From Chitinophagaceae bacterium (GTDB taxonomy: Bacteria; Bacteroidota; Bacteroidia; Chitinophagales; Chitinophagaceae), in NCBI GenBank assembly GCA_024508725.1, contig JANINS010000001.1:427710-491709 (forward strand): a DNA stretch of 64,000 nucleotides. Reading direction: 5' to 3'. Below the pieces are notes generated by a model that was not told the DNA's origin, did no database searches, and saw only the letters and a list, made by a program, of their open reading frames with translations. Below are positions 16,587 to 26,231 of this stretch, piece by piece; position 1 is the stretch's first letter, and each line of letters opens with the position of its first letter. The position numbers were made by a program, and so were the translations under genes.

Positions 16587-17462
16587 ATGGAAAAACAGGC
16601 GAAAGGCTCACTCAAACGCAGCAAGCCCAATTACATTTACAGCATTGTTGGGGTTGCACTGGTACTGCTTATTATGGGTGTTATGGGTTGGATGTTCATG
16701 AACTTTAACCAGGCGGCCAATATGTTTAAAGAAGACATCAGGCTGAGTGCTTACCTGAGAACGGCTAATAAAGACACGATCGGGCAGATACAGCAGTTTA
16801 TTTCAAGCCAGCCGTTTGCCAAAGATGTGCAGTACATTAATAAAGAAACTGCCAAGCAGATCTGGAATAAAGAGAATAAAGAAGATTGGGCTACGGTTCT
16901 GGAAGATAATCCACTGCCTGAGAGTATTGATTTCTACGCCAAAAGCAGTTACGTAAATACTGACAGCCTGGCAAAGATCCAGAGCACCATTTTGGGTCGT
17001 TATCCTGACCAGATCACTGAACTGAATTATCCAAAACAACTGGTAAACAACCTGAATGAAAGAGCTTCGAACCTGGGCGTCGTGTTTTTGGTGGTTGCGA
17101 TCATTCTTTGTGCTATCGTGATATTTAGTATCGATAATACCATCAGGCTGGCTATGTTCAGTAACCGTTTCCTTATCAAGACCATGCAAATGGTAGGTGC
17201 TACCAGGTGGTTTATTGTAAAACCAATGGACCTGAGGGCTATTTTAAATGGGTTGATCAGTGCTGCCATCGCTATTTTATTGCTTTTTGCCCTGATCAAA
17301 TGGAGCGAAAGCCAGTTTACCCAGCTTTCAACGTTACATAATACGGGTATGTTGATCACTTTATTCGGCGGAATGATACTCGTTGGAGTTGCCATATCTC
17401 TTTTCAGCACTCATAGAAGTGTGATGAAGTACCTGAAAATGAAGCTGGACGACCTGTATTAA
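16587..17462 (+). CDS. ftsX: Cell division permease-like protein FtsX
   Basis: The 291-residue protein has the FtsX topology: a helix at about 20-44, a large external domain (about 45-160, with DIRLSAYLRT and KQIWNKENKEDW), then three helices (about 163-185, 213-235, 252-275) with the permease loop MQMVGATRWFI. FtsX works with the ATPase FtsE to activate envelope peptidoglycan hydrolases at the septum; ftsE is not in the window. DUF3098 and uppP follow, an order I recall from other Bacteroidota. Confidence 0.9.
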   Translation: MEKQAKGSLKRSKPNYIYSIVGVALVLLIMGVMGWMFMNFNQAANMFKEDIRLSAYLRTANKDTIGQIQQFISSQPFAKDVQYINKETAKQIWNKENKEDWATVLEDNPLPESIDFYAKSSYVNTDSLAKIQSTILGRYPDQITELNYPKQLVNNLNERASNLGVVFLVVAIILCAIVIFSIDNTIRLAMFSNRFLIKTMQMVGATRWFIVKPMDLRAILNGLISAAIAILLLFALIKWSESQFTQLSTLHNTGMLITLFGGMILVGVAISLFSTHRSVMKYLKMKLDDLY

Positions 17463-17466
17463 GGTG

Positions 17467-17552
17467 AATTGTGAATGGGCAATAGTGAATAGAGGCTGCA
17501 TTTTTCTAACGATGCTTTCACTTTTGACCATTGCCTATTGACTATTCACTTT
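17467..17552. repeat. GTGAATAG/CAATAG repeat, inverted pair
   Basis: AATTGTGAATGGGCAATAG (left) and an inverted TTGCCTATTGACTATTCAC (right) face each other in the ftsX-DUF3098 gap. The same kind of sequence forms the first codons of the BatD-like gene at about 7974-8001. Confidence 0.65.
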
Positions 17553-17582
17553 TCCTTATCTTGCGAACCTTAATTAACTGTG

Positions 17583-17843
17583 ATGGCTGAAACTAAAAAA
17601 GTTGTTGTAAAAGAGATATCCCCGCTTTTTGGGAAAGATAATTATATGTGGATGGTGATCGGTGCTGTGGTAATAGCGATCGGGATGTTTGTAATGAGTG
17701 GTGGAAAGAATGAGAATCCGAATGTGTTCGATAAGAATGTGGTGTATAGCACAACAAGGATCACCGTTGCTCCGATCTTGATACTGCTGGGTTTTGTGAT
17801 CGAGATCTATGCTATTTTTAAAAAGCCTGCTGTAAAAGCATAA
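17583..17843 (+). CDS. DUF3098 small membrane protein
   Basis: The 86-residue protein has two transmembrane helices (about 19-39, MWMVIGAVVIAIGMFVMSGG, and about 62-80) separated by a short loop with NPNVFDKNVVYSTTRITVAP. This is the DUF3098 pattern. The start is the ATG at 17583 (a GTG one codon earlier also exists). It sits between ftsX and uppP, suggesting an envelope or cell-division role; its function is unknown. Confidence 0.8.
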   Translation: MAETKKVVVKEISPLFGKDNYMWMVIGAVVIAIGMFVMSGGKNENPNVFDKNVVYSTTRITVAPILILLGFVIEIYAIFKKPAVKA

Positions 17844-17863
17844 TTGGAATATACCTTGTTGAG

Positions 17864-17889
17864 AATCCTGCCGCATGGCGGGATTTTTT
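17864..17889 (+). terminator. Rho-independent terminator
   Basis: AATCCTGCC-GCAT-GGCGGGATT with one G-T pair, followed by TTTT, between the DUF3098 gene and uppP. Confidence 0.75.
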
Positions 17890-17916
17890 GTTTCTTTAAA
17901 CTTCTAAAAGATTTTC

Positions 17917-18714
17917 ATGAGCATAGTTGAAGCTATTATAATTGCAATAGTTGAAGGGATAACAGAGTTTTTGCCGATATCTTCTACCGGTCATATGATC
18001 ATTACCAGTTCTTTACTGGGTATACACAAAGAAGAGTTCACGAAATTGTTTGAAGTTGCGATACAACTCGGAGCGATCCTTTCTGTAGTGATATTGTATT
18101 GGAAAAGGTTCTTTCCACTCAACCGCTGGATGTTTTATTTAAAACTCATCGTAGCAGTTATACCAGCCCTGGCGTTGGGATTTCTTTTTTCTGATAAAAT
18201 AGATGAACTGCTGGAAAGTCCGTTGACGGTTGCCATTGCTTTATTGGTGGGTGGTGTGATACTCTTATTCATCGATAAAGTTTTTAAAACGCATACGATA
18301 GACAATGAAAAAGAACTTGGTTTTGGCAGAGCTTTTTTGGTAGGATGCTGGCAATGTCTTGCCATGATACCGGGTGTTAGCAGAAGTGCATCTTCCATTA
18401 TTGGTGGAATGCAACAAAAGCTAACGAGAAATTTTGCTGCTGAGTTTTCATTTTTTCTTGCCATTCCTACAATGGCTGCAGCAACGGGTTATAAATTACT
18501 CAAAGCATATAAAGAAACGCCTGACATGCTGATGAATAAAGACAATCTTACTGTGCTTATTATTGGTAACGTTGTAGCTTTTGTTGTTGCAATGCTGGCA
18601 ATAAAGTTTTTCATCAGCTATCTGCAAAAACATGGTTTCAGGATGTTCGGATGGTACAGGATCATCGTTGGCATTATACTTTTGATTCTGATATATAATG
18701 GCTATTTGCAGTAA
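17917..18714 (+). CDS. uppP: Undecaprenyl-diphosphatase
   Basis: UppP (BacA family) dephosphorylates undecaprenyl diphosphate to recycle the lipid carrier for cell-wall and surface polysaccharide. The 265-residue membrane protein has both catalytic signatures: [15 protein letters not shown] (residues about 13-27) and [13 protein letters not shown] (about 153-165), with around eight hydrophobic helices. It follows a terminator-like hairpin and is followed by a lipoprotein gene 30 nt downstream. Confidence 0.95.
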   Translation: MSIVEAIIIAIVEGITEFLPISSTGHMIITSSLLGIHKEEFTKLFEVAIQLGAILSVVILYWKRFFPLNRWMFYLKLIVAVIPALALGFLFSDKIDELLESPLTVAIALLVGGVILLFIDKVFKTHTIDNEKELGFGRAFLVGCWQCLAMIPGVSRSASSIIGGMQQKLTRNFAAEFSFFLAIPTMAAATGYKLLKAYKETPDMLMNKDNLTVLIIGNVVAFVVAMLAIKFFISYLQKHGFRMFGWYRIIVGIILLILIYNGYLQ

Positions 18715-18744
18715 TATGTTTAAACTTGTATAAACTACCTATAT

Positions 18745-19200
18745 ATGAAAAAGTTTGTCGCTCTTTTTTGTTTTGCAGCATTGTTGATCACAGCCTGTAA
18801 TTCTTACGGAGATAAGATAAAGATCAATGACAAAAGCGAAGTGTATTATAAGGATGGTGCTTCAAAAGATGATGCACAGCGTTTGGGGAATTTTCTACTG
18901 AAAAATAGTTACTTCGACAGCCTGAGCGAAAAATCAGTGCAGCTCACCAAGAATAAAGACACGTTCGATGTAAAGTTTGTAGTTGATAAAGCAAAGGTTG
19001 AACAACAGGGTAACTCTGAGTTTCTTTTCCAGATATTAGGTGCTGCCATCAGTTCAGAAGTATTTGCTAACAAACCGGTGAAGGTGATACTTGCTGATGC
19101 ATACATGAAAGGATTTAAAGATATACCTCCTTATTCACTCGAAGATACTGTAGATACAACTAAGCAGGTTGAGCATGATTCAACAGGAACGAATCAATAA
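18745..19200 (+). CDS. Lipoprotein of unknown function
   Basis: The 151-residue protein has a lipoprotein signal peptide with lipobox LITAC (Cys18). The mature part begins NSYGDKIKINDKSEVYYKDGASKDDAQRLG and is mixed alpha/beta; its acidic tail is rich in Thr and Ser. I do not recognise the family with certainty. It is probably cotranscribed with uppP and is followed by a strong terminator. Confidence 0.75.
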   Translation: MKKFVALFCFAALLITACNSYGDKIKINDKSEVYYKDGASKDDAQRLGNFLLKNSYFDSLSEKSVQLTKNKDTFDVKFVVDKAKVEQQGNSEFLFQILGAAISSEVFANKPVKVILADAYMKGFKDIPPYSLEDTVDTTKQVEHDSTGTNQ

Positions 19201-19219
19201 ACAAAACAATAAGTTATTC

Positions 19220-19248
19220 AAGACGCTACTGGTGGTAGCGTCTTTTTT
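19220..19248 (+). terminator. Rho-independent terminator
   Basis: AAGACGCTAC-TGGTG-GTAGCGTCTT with 10-bp perfect arms and TTTTT, after the lipoprotein gene. Confidence 0.9.
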
Positions 19249-19274
19249 ATTTTATCTTTAGCCAAACCAAACCA

Positions 19275-20591
19275 ATGCAAACTGCTTCTAAAAAAGTGAT
19301 CAATGGCTGGGCTATGTACGACTGGGCTAACAGTGCATACAACCTGGTGATTACTTCCACTATATTTCCGGCATATTATGATGCGATCACATCACTAAAA
19401 AATGATAATGGCGATGTTATCAGCCATAAGGTTTTATTCCTGGGCAATGAGTTTGAAAGTGCTTCTTTATATAATTATGCGATAGCTTTTGCTTACCTCG
19501 TAATTGCACTTATTTCACCCATACTCTCTTCTATTGCAGATTATAAAGGCAATAAGAAAAGGTTTATGCAATTCTTCTGTTATCTTGGATCTATAGCCTG
19601 CTGCACTTTATACTGGTTTTCGAAAACTACTTTACCTCTTGGCATAATTTGTTGCATACTCGCTGCAATTGGTTATTGTGGCAGCCTGGTATTTTACAAT
19701 TCTTATTTACCCGAGATCGCTGAAGAAAAAGATCAGGACAAGGTTAGTGCAAAAGGATTTGCTTATGGTTACATTGGCAGTGTGATCTTGCAGGTGATCT
19801 GCTTTTTATTTGTACTAAAACCTGAACTTTTTGGTATTACTGATGACAGTTTTGCTCCACGTTTATCTTTTTTATTGGTAGGTATCTGGTGGATGGGATT
19901 TGCACAGATCACCTTTGCACGATTACCTAAAAATAGACCATTGGGTAGTGATAAATCGCACAACATATTCACCAATGGATTTCATGAGTTGAAAAAAGTG
20001 TGGAATCATGCAAAACATTTACCTGTTCTGAAAAAGTTTCTTATATCCTTTTTCTTTTACAGTATGGGAGTACAAACGGTGATGCTGGCCGCAACTTTAT
20101 TTGGCAGCCAGGTGATGCATCTTGAAACAAGTAAACTGATCGCTTGCATCCTCATCATTCAAATCGTTGCCATTGCCGGAGCGTATATAATGGCAAAATT
20201 ATCTGACAAGTTTGGCAATTTCCAGGTATTGATATTTGTTGTGCTGATATGGATAGGTATCTGTATTGCAGCTTATTTTATCAGAACAGAAATGCAGTTT
20301 TATATATTAGCTGCTGTAGTTGGTTTAGTAATGGGCGGCATACAATCTTTAAGCAGATCTACTTATTCTAAATCAATGCCCGAAACAAAAGACACTGCTT
20401 CGTTCTTCAGTTTTTATGATGTAACAGAAAAAGTAGCAATAGTTATCGGCATGTTCAGCTTTGGATTTATACAACAGCTAACGGGCGACATGAGAAATTC
20501 TATCATTGCTTTAGTTGTTTTCTTCTTTATTGGACTTGTAACACTATACCTTACCTTGCAGCAACAGAAAAAAGACGCTCATTTATCATGA
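19275..20591 (+). CDS. UMF1-type MFS transporter
   Basis: The 438-residue transporter has about 12 hydrophobic helices and the family opening INGWAMYDWANSAYNLVI typical of UMF1/Atg22-like permeases of the major facilitator superfamily. It also has the GGIQSLSRSTYSKSMPE loop. The substrate is unknown. It overlaps the following metallo-hydrolase gene by four bases, so the two are coupled. It starts 27 nt after the terminator, with TATCTTTA as a weak -7 candidate upstream. Confidence 0.85.
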   Translation: MQTASKKVINGWAMYDWANSAYNLVITSTIFPAYYDAITSLKNDNGDVISHKVLFLGNEFESASLYNYAIAFAYLVIALISPILSSIADYKGNKKRFMQFFCYLGSIACCTLYWFSKTTLPLGIICCILAAIGYCGSLVFYNSYLPEIAEEKDQDKVSAKGFAYGYIGSVILQVICFLFVLKPELFGITDDSFAPRLSFLLVGIWWMGFAQITFARLPKNRPLGSDKSHNIFTNGFHELKKVWNHAKHLPVLKKFLISFFFYSMGVQTVMLAATLFGSQVMHLETSKLIACILIIQIVAIAGAYIMAKLSDKFGNFQVLIFVVLIWIGICIAAYFIRTEMQFYILAAVVGLVMGGIQSLSRSTYSKSMPETKDTASFFSFYDVTEKVAIVIGMFSFGFIQQLTGDMRNSIIALVVFFFIGLVTLYLTLQQQKKDAHLS

Positions 20592-21427
20592 AACTTTATT
20601 CGATCAATACAGGAAATTTCAAGTTAGATGGTGGTGCTATGTTTGGTGTTGTTCCCAAATCAATCTGGAACAAATTAAACCCGGCTGATGAAAACAATCT
20701 ATGCAACTGGGCAATGCGTTGTTTACTGATAGAAGATGGAGACAAACTGATATTGATCGATAATGGCATCGGCGATAAACAGGATGCAAAATTCTTCAGC
20801 CATTATTATTTGAACGGAGATGATACGCTGGATAAATCTTTAGCAAAACATGGTTTTTCAAAAGATGATATTACTGACGTGATCCTTACACACCTTCACT
20901 TCGATCATTGTGGCGGAAGCATCACAAGACAAGGTGATAAATTAATTCCTGCATTCAAAAATGCTACTTACTGGAGTAATGAGCGACATTGGAAATGGGC
21001 AACAGAACCAAACGACAGGGAGAAAGCTTCATTCTTAAAAGAAAATATTCTGCCAATACAGGAAAGCGGACAACTGAAATTTGTATCAACTGAAGATAGA
21101 ACACAACTATTCAACAACATCAATGTTCGTTATGTAAACGGACATACCGATGCCATGATGTTACCACAGATCAACTACAACGGAAAAACCATTGTGTTCA
21201 TGGCTGATCTTTTGCCGGCTGCTGCCCATATTCCCATTCCATATGTGATGGCTTATGATATGTTTCCATTAACGACATTGAATGAGAAGAAGTCGTTTTT
21301 AAAAGAAGCGGTGGAAAATGATTATGTATTATTCTTTGAACACGATCCAAAGAATGAATGTTGTAATCTGCAAATGACTGAGAAAGGAATTCGCCCGAAA
21401 GATTTTTTTACGATAGCAGAAGCGTAA
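20588..21427 (+). CDS. MBL-fold metallo-hydrolase
   Basis: The 279-residue protein has the metallo-beta-lactamase signature THLHFDHCGG (H102, H104, D106, H107), further ligands in NGHTDAM and MADLLP, and a terminal histidine in FEHDP. The layout resembles AiiA-like lactonases (with IDNGIGDK upstream of the metal motif), but the substrate cannot be read from sequence. It is coupled to the upstream MFS gene. Its stop codon directly abuts that of the convergent gene. Confidence 0.88.
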   Translation: MKLYSINTGNFKLDGGAMFGVVPKSIWNKLNPADENNLCNWAMRCLLIEDGDKLILIDNGIGDKQDAKFFSHYYLNGDDTLDKSLAKHGFSKDDITDVILTHLHFDHCGGSITRQGDKLIPAFKNATYWSNERHWKWATEPNDREKASFLKENILPIQESGQLKFVSTEDRTQLFNNINVRYVNGHTDAMMLPQINYNGKTIVFMADLLPAAAHIPIPYVMAYDMFPLTTLNEKKSFLKEAVENDYVLFFEHDPKNECCNLQMTEKGIRPKDFFTIAEA

Positions 21428-22213
21428 CTAGTATTCACGATTCACCCGAATGATGCCGAATATTTCTTTCTGAGATCCTTCGGGATCTTTTTCTTCAGCA
21501 TCTAACACTTTGTAATTTCTAGTAGTATCAACAAATCCATTTTGATCGAGCCAGATCATTCGTTTGTTAACGGTTTGTCCAACATTACCACCGACAGAAA
21601 TAATGTAACCCTGTTCTTTATTCACTTCAACCACAATATCGCAGTGTGATATACAGGAAGGATCGATGGTATTCATGTTAAAGCGGTTCCTTTTCCTGTT
21701 CATACAGATAAGATCACCCGGTTCTGGCCATGCACTTAAGCTGTCTGTAACATCATAAGCTGCATATAAAGGTTGCTGTTCTTTTTTCACATTGTTTCTT
21801 GCCCACACTATATACTTAGAATGCAGGATCGAATAAGGAAATCTATCACCTGCACCAGCCTGCTTCATCACCCACGAAATAAACACTGCACTCCAGGGAT
21901 GATTGTATTGCCATGAACCATTCTCTAACTGGTAATCTTTTACATCAATGCCGCCGAGTTTCCAGTAAGCTTTAAGGATCGACCTTACAGCCGTATCTTT
22001 TTCCCTTATCGTTAAACCATTGGTATGCCATCGATCATACTCTTCTAAAGTCTTAAGAGCGATCATTTTTTTGAAGGTCATTTTTTCTTCAACAACAACA
22101 GGCTTTGGCTCATCCGAATTAAATAATGCAGTCATCGCAAATGCACTGCTAAAAGCAACAACGCATGTGCATATGATGATCATCGTAAGTCGGATGCTGG
22201 GGGCTTTTTGCAT
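21428..22213 (-). CDS. DUF2272-like protein with membrane anchor
   Basis: I start at the ATG at 22213 (MQKAPSIRL), giving 261 residues with an N-terminal membrane segment (about 10-30). The remaining part has HPWSAVFISWVMKQAGAGDRF and SHCDIVVEV, and WPEPGDLICMNRK, which resemble CHAP/NlpC-type cysteine-peptidase-like folds grouped as DUF2272. The usual catalytic cysteine position seems to be serine (WSAVF), so hydrolase activity is uncertain. It lies downstream of uvrA on the same strand. Confidence 0.65.
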   Translation of the reverse strand: MQKAPSIRLTMIIICTCVVAFSSAFAMTALFNSDEPKPVVVEEKMTFKKMIALKTLEEYDRWHTNGLTIREKDTAVRSILKAYWKLGGIDVKDYQLENGSWQYNHPWSAVFISWVMKQAGAGDRFPYSILHSKYIVWARNNVKKEQQPLYAAYDVTDSLSAWPEPGDLICMNRKRNRFNMNTIDPSCISHCDIVVEVNKEQGYIISVGGNVGQTVNKRMIWLDQNGFVDTTRNYKVLDAEEKDPEGSQKEIFGIIRVNREY

Positions 22214-22313
22214 TTCGGTAAGTTGTTCAGAAAATCCGCCCGGCAAAGATGAAAAAAACTCCAGGCATTGCAAATACCCGGAGTTAATAATAGATTTAAA
22301 ATTTGATAAAAGA

Positions 22314-25151
22314 TTACAGGAACCTGGCAGTATGGCTTTCTTTCACTTTCTTCAGGTTCTTTGGTTCTCCGGCATACACCAGGTTTCCACCGGCATCACC
22401 AGCTTCCGGACCAAGATCAATCACCCAATCTGCACTTTTAATTACATCTGTATTATGTTCGATCACAATCAATGAATGACCTTGTTCGATCAGGGCATTA
22501 AAAGAAGCAAGTAATTTTTTAATATCATGAAAATGCAAGCCTGTGGTGGGTTCATCAAAGATGAAAAGAATATGACCGGCACCTTTTCCTTTACCAAGAA
22601 AGCTTGCAAGTTTTACACGCTGGGCTTCACCTCCTGATAAAGTATCTGAAGACTGACCCAGCTTGATATAACCCAAACCTACATCCTGCAAAGGTTGAAT
22701 CGCTTTGCTCAGTGCTTTCTCATCTTTGAAAAATCCGATAGCTTCATCAACACTCATCTCGAGAATATCATAAATGCTTTTGCCTTTATACTGAACTTCC
22801 AGAACTTCTTCTTTAAATCGCTTTCCATTGCATACTTCACAGGTCAAATGCACATCAGCCAAAAACTGCATTTCTACCACCTGTTCACCTTCACCTTTAC
22901 AAGCATCACATCTTCCGCCATCAACATTGAAAGAAAAATGTTTGGGTTGAAAGCCTCTCATTTTCGCCAACGGTTGTTTGGAGAAAACATCACGTATCTC
23001 ATCATAGGCTTTGATGTAAGTAACAGGATTGCTTCTTGATGATTTACCAATTGGATTTTGATCTACAAGCTCGATCTGGGAGATGTAATCAATGTCGCCA
23101 TCAATTGCTTTATGAAAGCCAACTTTCTCTCCAAATTCCCCTTTCAACTTTTTCAATGCCGGATATAGTATCTGCTTTACTAAAGTTGTTTTACCACTTC
23201 CGCTTACACCACTCACTACACAAAGCAAATTCAATGGAAACTCAACGGTGATATTCTTCAGATTATTTTGTCTCGCTCCTTCTACTTTTATGCTCCTGTT
23301 CCATTTGCGAACAGATTTTGGCGGAGCGATCGTGTATTCGCCATTGAGGTATTTCCTTGTAAGACTTTTTTCATTTGAAACGATCTCATCATAATTCCCT
23401 GCAGCGATCACTTCACCTCCTAAGTGCGCAGCCAGCGGACCCATATCGATGATATGATCAGCTTCACGCATCATCATTTCATCATGCTCCACAACAACAA
23501 CGGTATTACCCAGGTCACGAAGTGATTTTAGAACAGATATCAATCGTTCTGTATCTCTTGAATGTAGTCCAATCGAAGGTTCATCCAATATATACAGTGA
23601 ATCAGTTAAGTTGCTACCAAGACTTCTCGTTAACTGGATTCTCTGGCTCTCACCTCCACTTAAACTATTTGCCAGGCGATTTAAAGTAAGATATCCTAAA
23701 CCCACATCGATCAACGTTTGGAGACGCTGGTGTATCTCCATCAATAATCTCTTACCGATCTGGTAATCGTTAGCCGAGAACTGCAATCCATCAAACCAGG
23801 CTTTCAGATCTCTTACCTGCATCTCACACAACTCACCAATATGCCTGCTATGAATTTTCACATACAATGCTTCTTTCCTTAAACGATAACCCATACAGTC
23901 TGGACATAACGTTTTTCCTCTGTATCGGCTTTGCAGTACACGATACTGTACCTTATACAAATTCTGAGCAACCTCTTTAAAGAAATCATCAATTCCATAT
24001 ACGTCGGTACTGCCGTGCCATAAAAGTTTATACTGTTCTTCAGTAAGATCAGCGATAGCAGTATGAATAGGGAAACCCGTTTTTTTCGACGCTTTTACAA
24101 ACTGCTCTCTCCACCAGCCAAGTTTTTCTCCTTTCCACGGAGCCACTGCACTTTCGTACACACTTAAACGCTTGTCGGGAATAACGAGATCGGCATCGAT
24201 TCCCAGTACCAGACTAAAACCTTCGCAGGTTGGACAAGCACCAAATGGATTATTGAAAGAAAAAAGATTTGGAACAGGTTCTTCGAACTGCATTCCATCC
24301 AGTTCAAACTTATTACTGAAATGACGAAGCTGCTTTCCGTCGATCTCCAAAAACATTTCGCCTTCGCCTTCGTAAAAAGCAGTTCCAATAGAATCAGATA
24401 AACGATGAATATCATCTTCATCAAATTCTTTCACAACGATCCTGTCCACTAAAACGTAAAACGTTCCTTGTTCTTTTTTGACTTTTGACTTTTGATTTTT
24501 GATCTGCTTTGCCAACTCCTTCTCATCCAATTCCAGCAAATCTTCAATTCGCACAGGTTTCTGGTCAACATAAATTCTCGAAAAACCTTTCTGCATTAAA
24601 ATATTCAGCTCTTCCTTTACATCTCTGTTCGCATGTTGCTTGAAAGGAACGATGATCATCACCTTTGCACCTTCCTTCAGTTCCTGTACTGCTTTCACCA
24701 CATCGGCTACATCATCTTTCTTAACCTCCTGTCCGCTAACAGGCGAAAGGGTTCTCCCAATTCGTGCATATAAAAGTCGCAGGTAATCATAGATCTCCGT
24801 CATGCTTCCAACAGTGCTTCGTGGAGTTCTGGTAATCACCTTCTGTTCAATTGCGATCGCAGGACAAAGGCCTTTTATATAATCCACATCCGGCTTTACC
24901 ATTCTCGCCATGAACTGACGAACATATGCACTCAAACTTTCTGCATATCTTCTCTGACCTTCAGCAAATAATGTATCAATGGTAAGCGAAGATTTTCCGC
25001 TACCACTCACACCGGTCACAACAATAAATTTATTCCGGGGAAACTCAACCGTAACATTCTTCAAATTGTGCACCCTTGCACCTTTTACAAGAATAGAATC
25101 CTGTTCGTTTACCTCACTAACCTTCTTACGTTTCGTAGATTTACTAAGCAT
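22314..25151 (-). CDS. uvrA: Excinuclease ABC subunit A
   Basis: UvrA is the damage-sensing ATPase of nucleotide excision repair. The 945-residue protein has two ABC modules: Walker A GVSGSGKS (residues 47-54) with signature NSLSGGESQ, and a second GVSGSGKT with DTLSGGEAQ. It has zinc-binding cysteine pairs CPTC, CPDC, CDAC and CEVC. Around residues 217-227 the sequence KNQKSKVKK is encoded by tandem TTTTGAC units, suggesting that a short repeat grew in frame inside a loop. Confidence 0.97.
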   Translation of the reverse strand: MLSKSTKRKKVSEVNEQDSILVKGARVHNLKNVTVEFPRNKFIVVTGVSGSGKSSLTIDTLFAEGQRRYAESLSAYVRQFMARMVKPDVDYIKGLCPAIAIEQKVITRTPRSTVGSMTEIYDYLRLLYARIGRTLSPVSGQEVKKDDVADVVKAVQELKEGAKVMIIVPFKQHANRDVKEELNILMQKGFSRIYVDQKPVRIEDLLELDEKELAKQIKNQKSKVKKEQGTFYVLVDRIVVKEFDEDDIHRLSDSIGTAFYEGEGEMFLEIDGKQLRHFSNKFELDGMQFEEPVPNLFSFNNPFGACPTCEGFSLVLGIDADLVIPDKRLSVYESAVAPWKGEKLGWWREQFVKASKKTGFPIHTAIADLTEEQYKLLWHGSTDVYGIDDFFKEVAQNLYKVQYRVLQSRYRGKTLCPDCMGYRLRKEALYVKIHSRHIGELCEMQVRDLKAWFDGLQFSANDYQIGKRLLMEIHQRLQTLIDVGLGYLTLNRLANSLSGGESQRIQLTRSLGSNLTDSLYILDEPSIGLHSRDTERLISVLKSLRDLGNTVVVVEHDEMMMREADHIIDMGPLAAHLGGEVIAAGNYDEIVSNEKSLTRKYLNGEYTIAPPKSVRKWNRSIKVEGARQNNLKNITVEFPLNLLCVVSGVSGSGKTTLVKQILYPALKKLKGEFGEKVGFHKAIDGDIDYISQIELVDQNPIGKSSRSNPVTYIKAYDEIRDVFSKQPLAKMRGFQPKHFSFNVDGGRCDACKGEGEQVVEMQFLADVHLTCEVCNGKRFKEEVLEVQYKGKSIYDILEMSVDEAIGFFKDEKALSKAIQPLQDVGLGYIKLGQSSDTLSGGEAQRVKLASFLGKGKGAGHILFIFDEPTTGLHFHDIKKLLASFNALIEQGHSLIVIEHNTDVIKSADWVIDLGPEAGDAGGNLVYAGEPKNLKKVKESHTARFL

Positions 25152-25388
25152 CTAAATGTTGATTGTACTATTCTAACACACCCTTATTTCAGTATTGTGC
25201 TGTTTCAGATTAAATTTCACTGAGTCAACCATAAAAGTGTTGCAAGTTCTGAACAGCTGCTTAATTTAGAACTCCCAACAAGGGATGAAGCAGTCCATAA
25301 ATTGGAATTTTGTGAACTGTTTAACCTTGAAGGGAAAACCAATACTAATCAAATATCCTAATTTTCTTGACCCAGAAAAACCATTGCT

Positions 25389-25970
25389 ATGAAGACATTG
25401 AACCCACTGACTGACATCCAGCTCATCAGAGCTTTCCAGGATGGAGATTCAACTGCTTTAGAAGAATTGATCAACCGTTACAAAGACAAGATCTATTCTT
25501 CCATTTTCTTCCTTGTAAAAGACAAATACCTTGCTGAAGATCTTTTCCAGGATGTTTTTATCAAGGTGATCGACACGCTTCGCAACAATCGCTACACAGA
25601 AGAAGGCAAATTCCTTCCATGGGCTTTACGTATTGCTCATAACCTGTGTGTTGATTATTTCCGCAAAGTAAAAAGAGCTCCTGCCATTAAAACCAGTGAC
25701 AACAGGGACATCTTTGAAGTGATCAATGTATATGAAGACGCTGCAGATAGAAATATCATGCAGGGTCAAAGTCACACTCGAATCAGGGCAATGCTCGATA
25801 TGCTTCCTGAAGAACAAAGAGAAGTGATCGTACTTCGCCATTTCGCTGACATGAGCTTTAAAGACATTGCCAAGATCACTGACTGCAGTATCAATACAGC
25901 ACTTGGCAGAATGCGTTATGGTTTGATCAACCTGAGAAAAATGATGATGGAAAAACAAATTGCCCTGTAA
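25389..25970 (+). CDS. ECF-type RNA polymerase sigma factor
   Basis: The 193-residue protein has sigma region 2 (DIQLIRAFQDGDSTALEELINRY and YLAEDLFQDVFIKV) and region 4 (LPEEQREVIVLRHFADMSFKDIA, then a helix-turn-helix with NTALGRMRYGL). It would direct RNA polymerase to a specific promoter set. No anti-sigma gene is adjacent, so its regulation is unclear. A strong terminator lies about 110 nt downstream. Confidence 0.9.
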   Translation: MKTLNPLTDIQLIRAFQDGDSTALEELINRYKDKIYSSIFFLVKDKYLAEDLFQDVFIKVIDTLRNNRYTEEGKFLPWALRIAHNLCVDYFRKVKRAPAIKTSDNRDIFEVINVYEDAADRNIMQGQSHTRIRAMLDMLPEEQREVIVLRHFADMSFKDIAKITDCSINTALGRMRYGLINLRKMMMEKQIAL

Positions 25971-26076
25971 TTTTGTTATCCTGATTATTGACCTACGATT
26001 TTGTCATTCTTCTCAGCCACACAACCCGATTGCTTTGCCGTGTAGGCCGTTAAGAATGACAACCAAATTATAAATT

Positions 26077-26106
26077 AAAAATCCTCTTCGTTTGAAGAGG
26101 ATTTTC
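26077..26106 (+). terminator. Rho-independent terminator, probably bidirectional
   Basis: AAAATCCTCTTC-GTTT-GAAGAGGATTTT with T-rich tail on the plus strand and A-run on the other side, between the sigma factor and the convergent hibernation-factor gene. Confidence 0.85.
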
Positions 26107-26121
26107 TTTTTCGTGTACTGA

Positions 26122-26166
26122 GCCGTATTGCTACTATTTAGCTTTACTTGCGTCGCACACTTGTAC
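26122..26166 (-). repeat. ACAAGTG-GCGACGC dispersed repeat with extended arm
   Basis: Reverse copy with core at 26146-26166. The extension TAGCTTTACTTGCG matches (in reverse complement) the GCAACTAAAGCTA extension of the copy at 45271-45296, so the repeat unit is longer than the core here. Confidence 0.75.
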
Positions 26167-26231
26167 TGATGATTCGTTACTCAGCACTGCACCACAATAT
26201 TTTTGTACTTCTTACTTCGTATCTGGTACTT

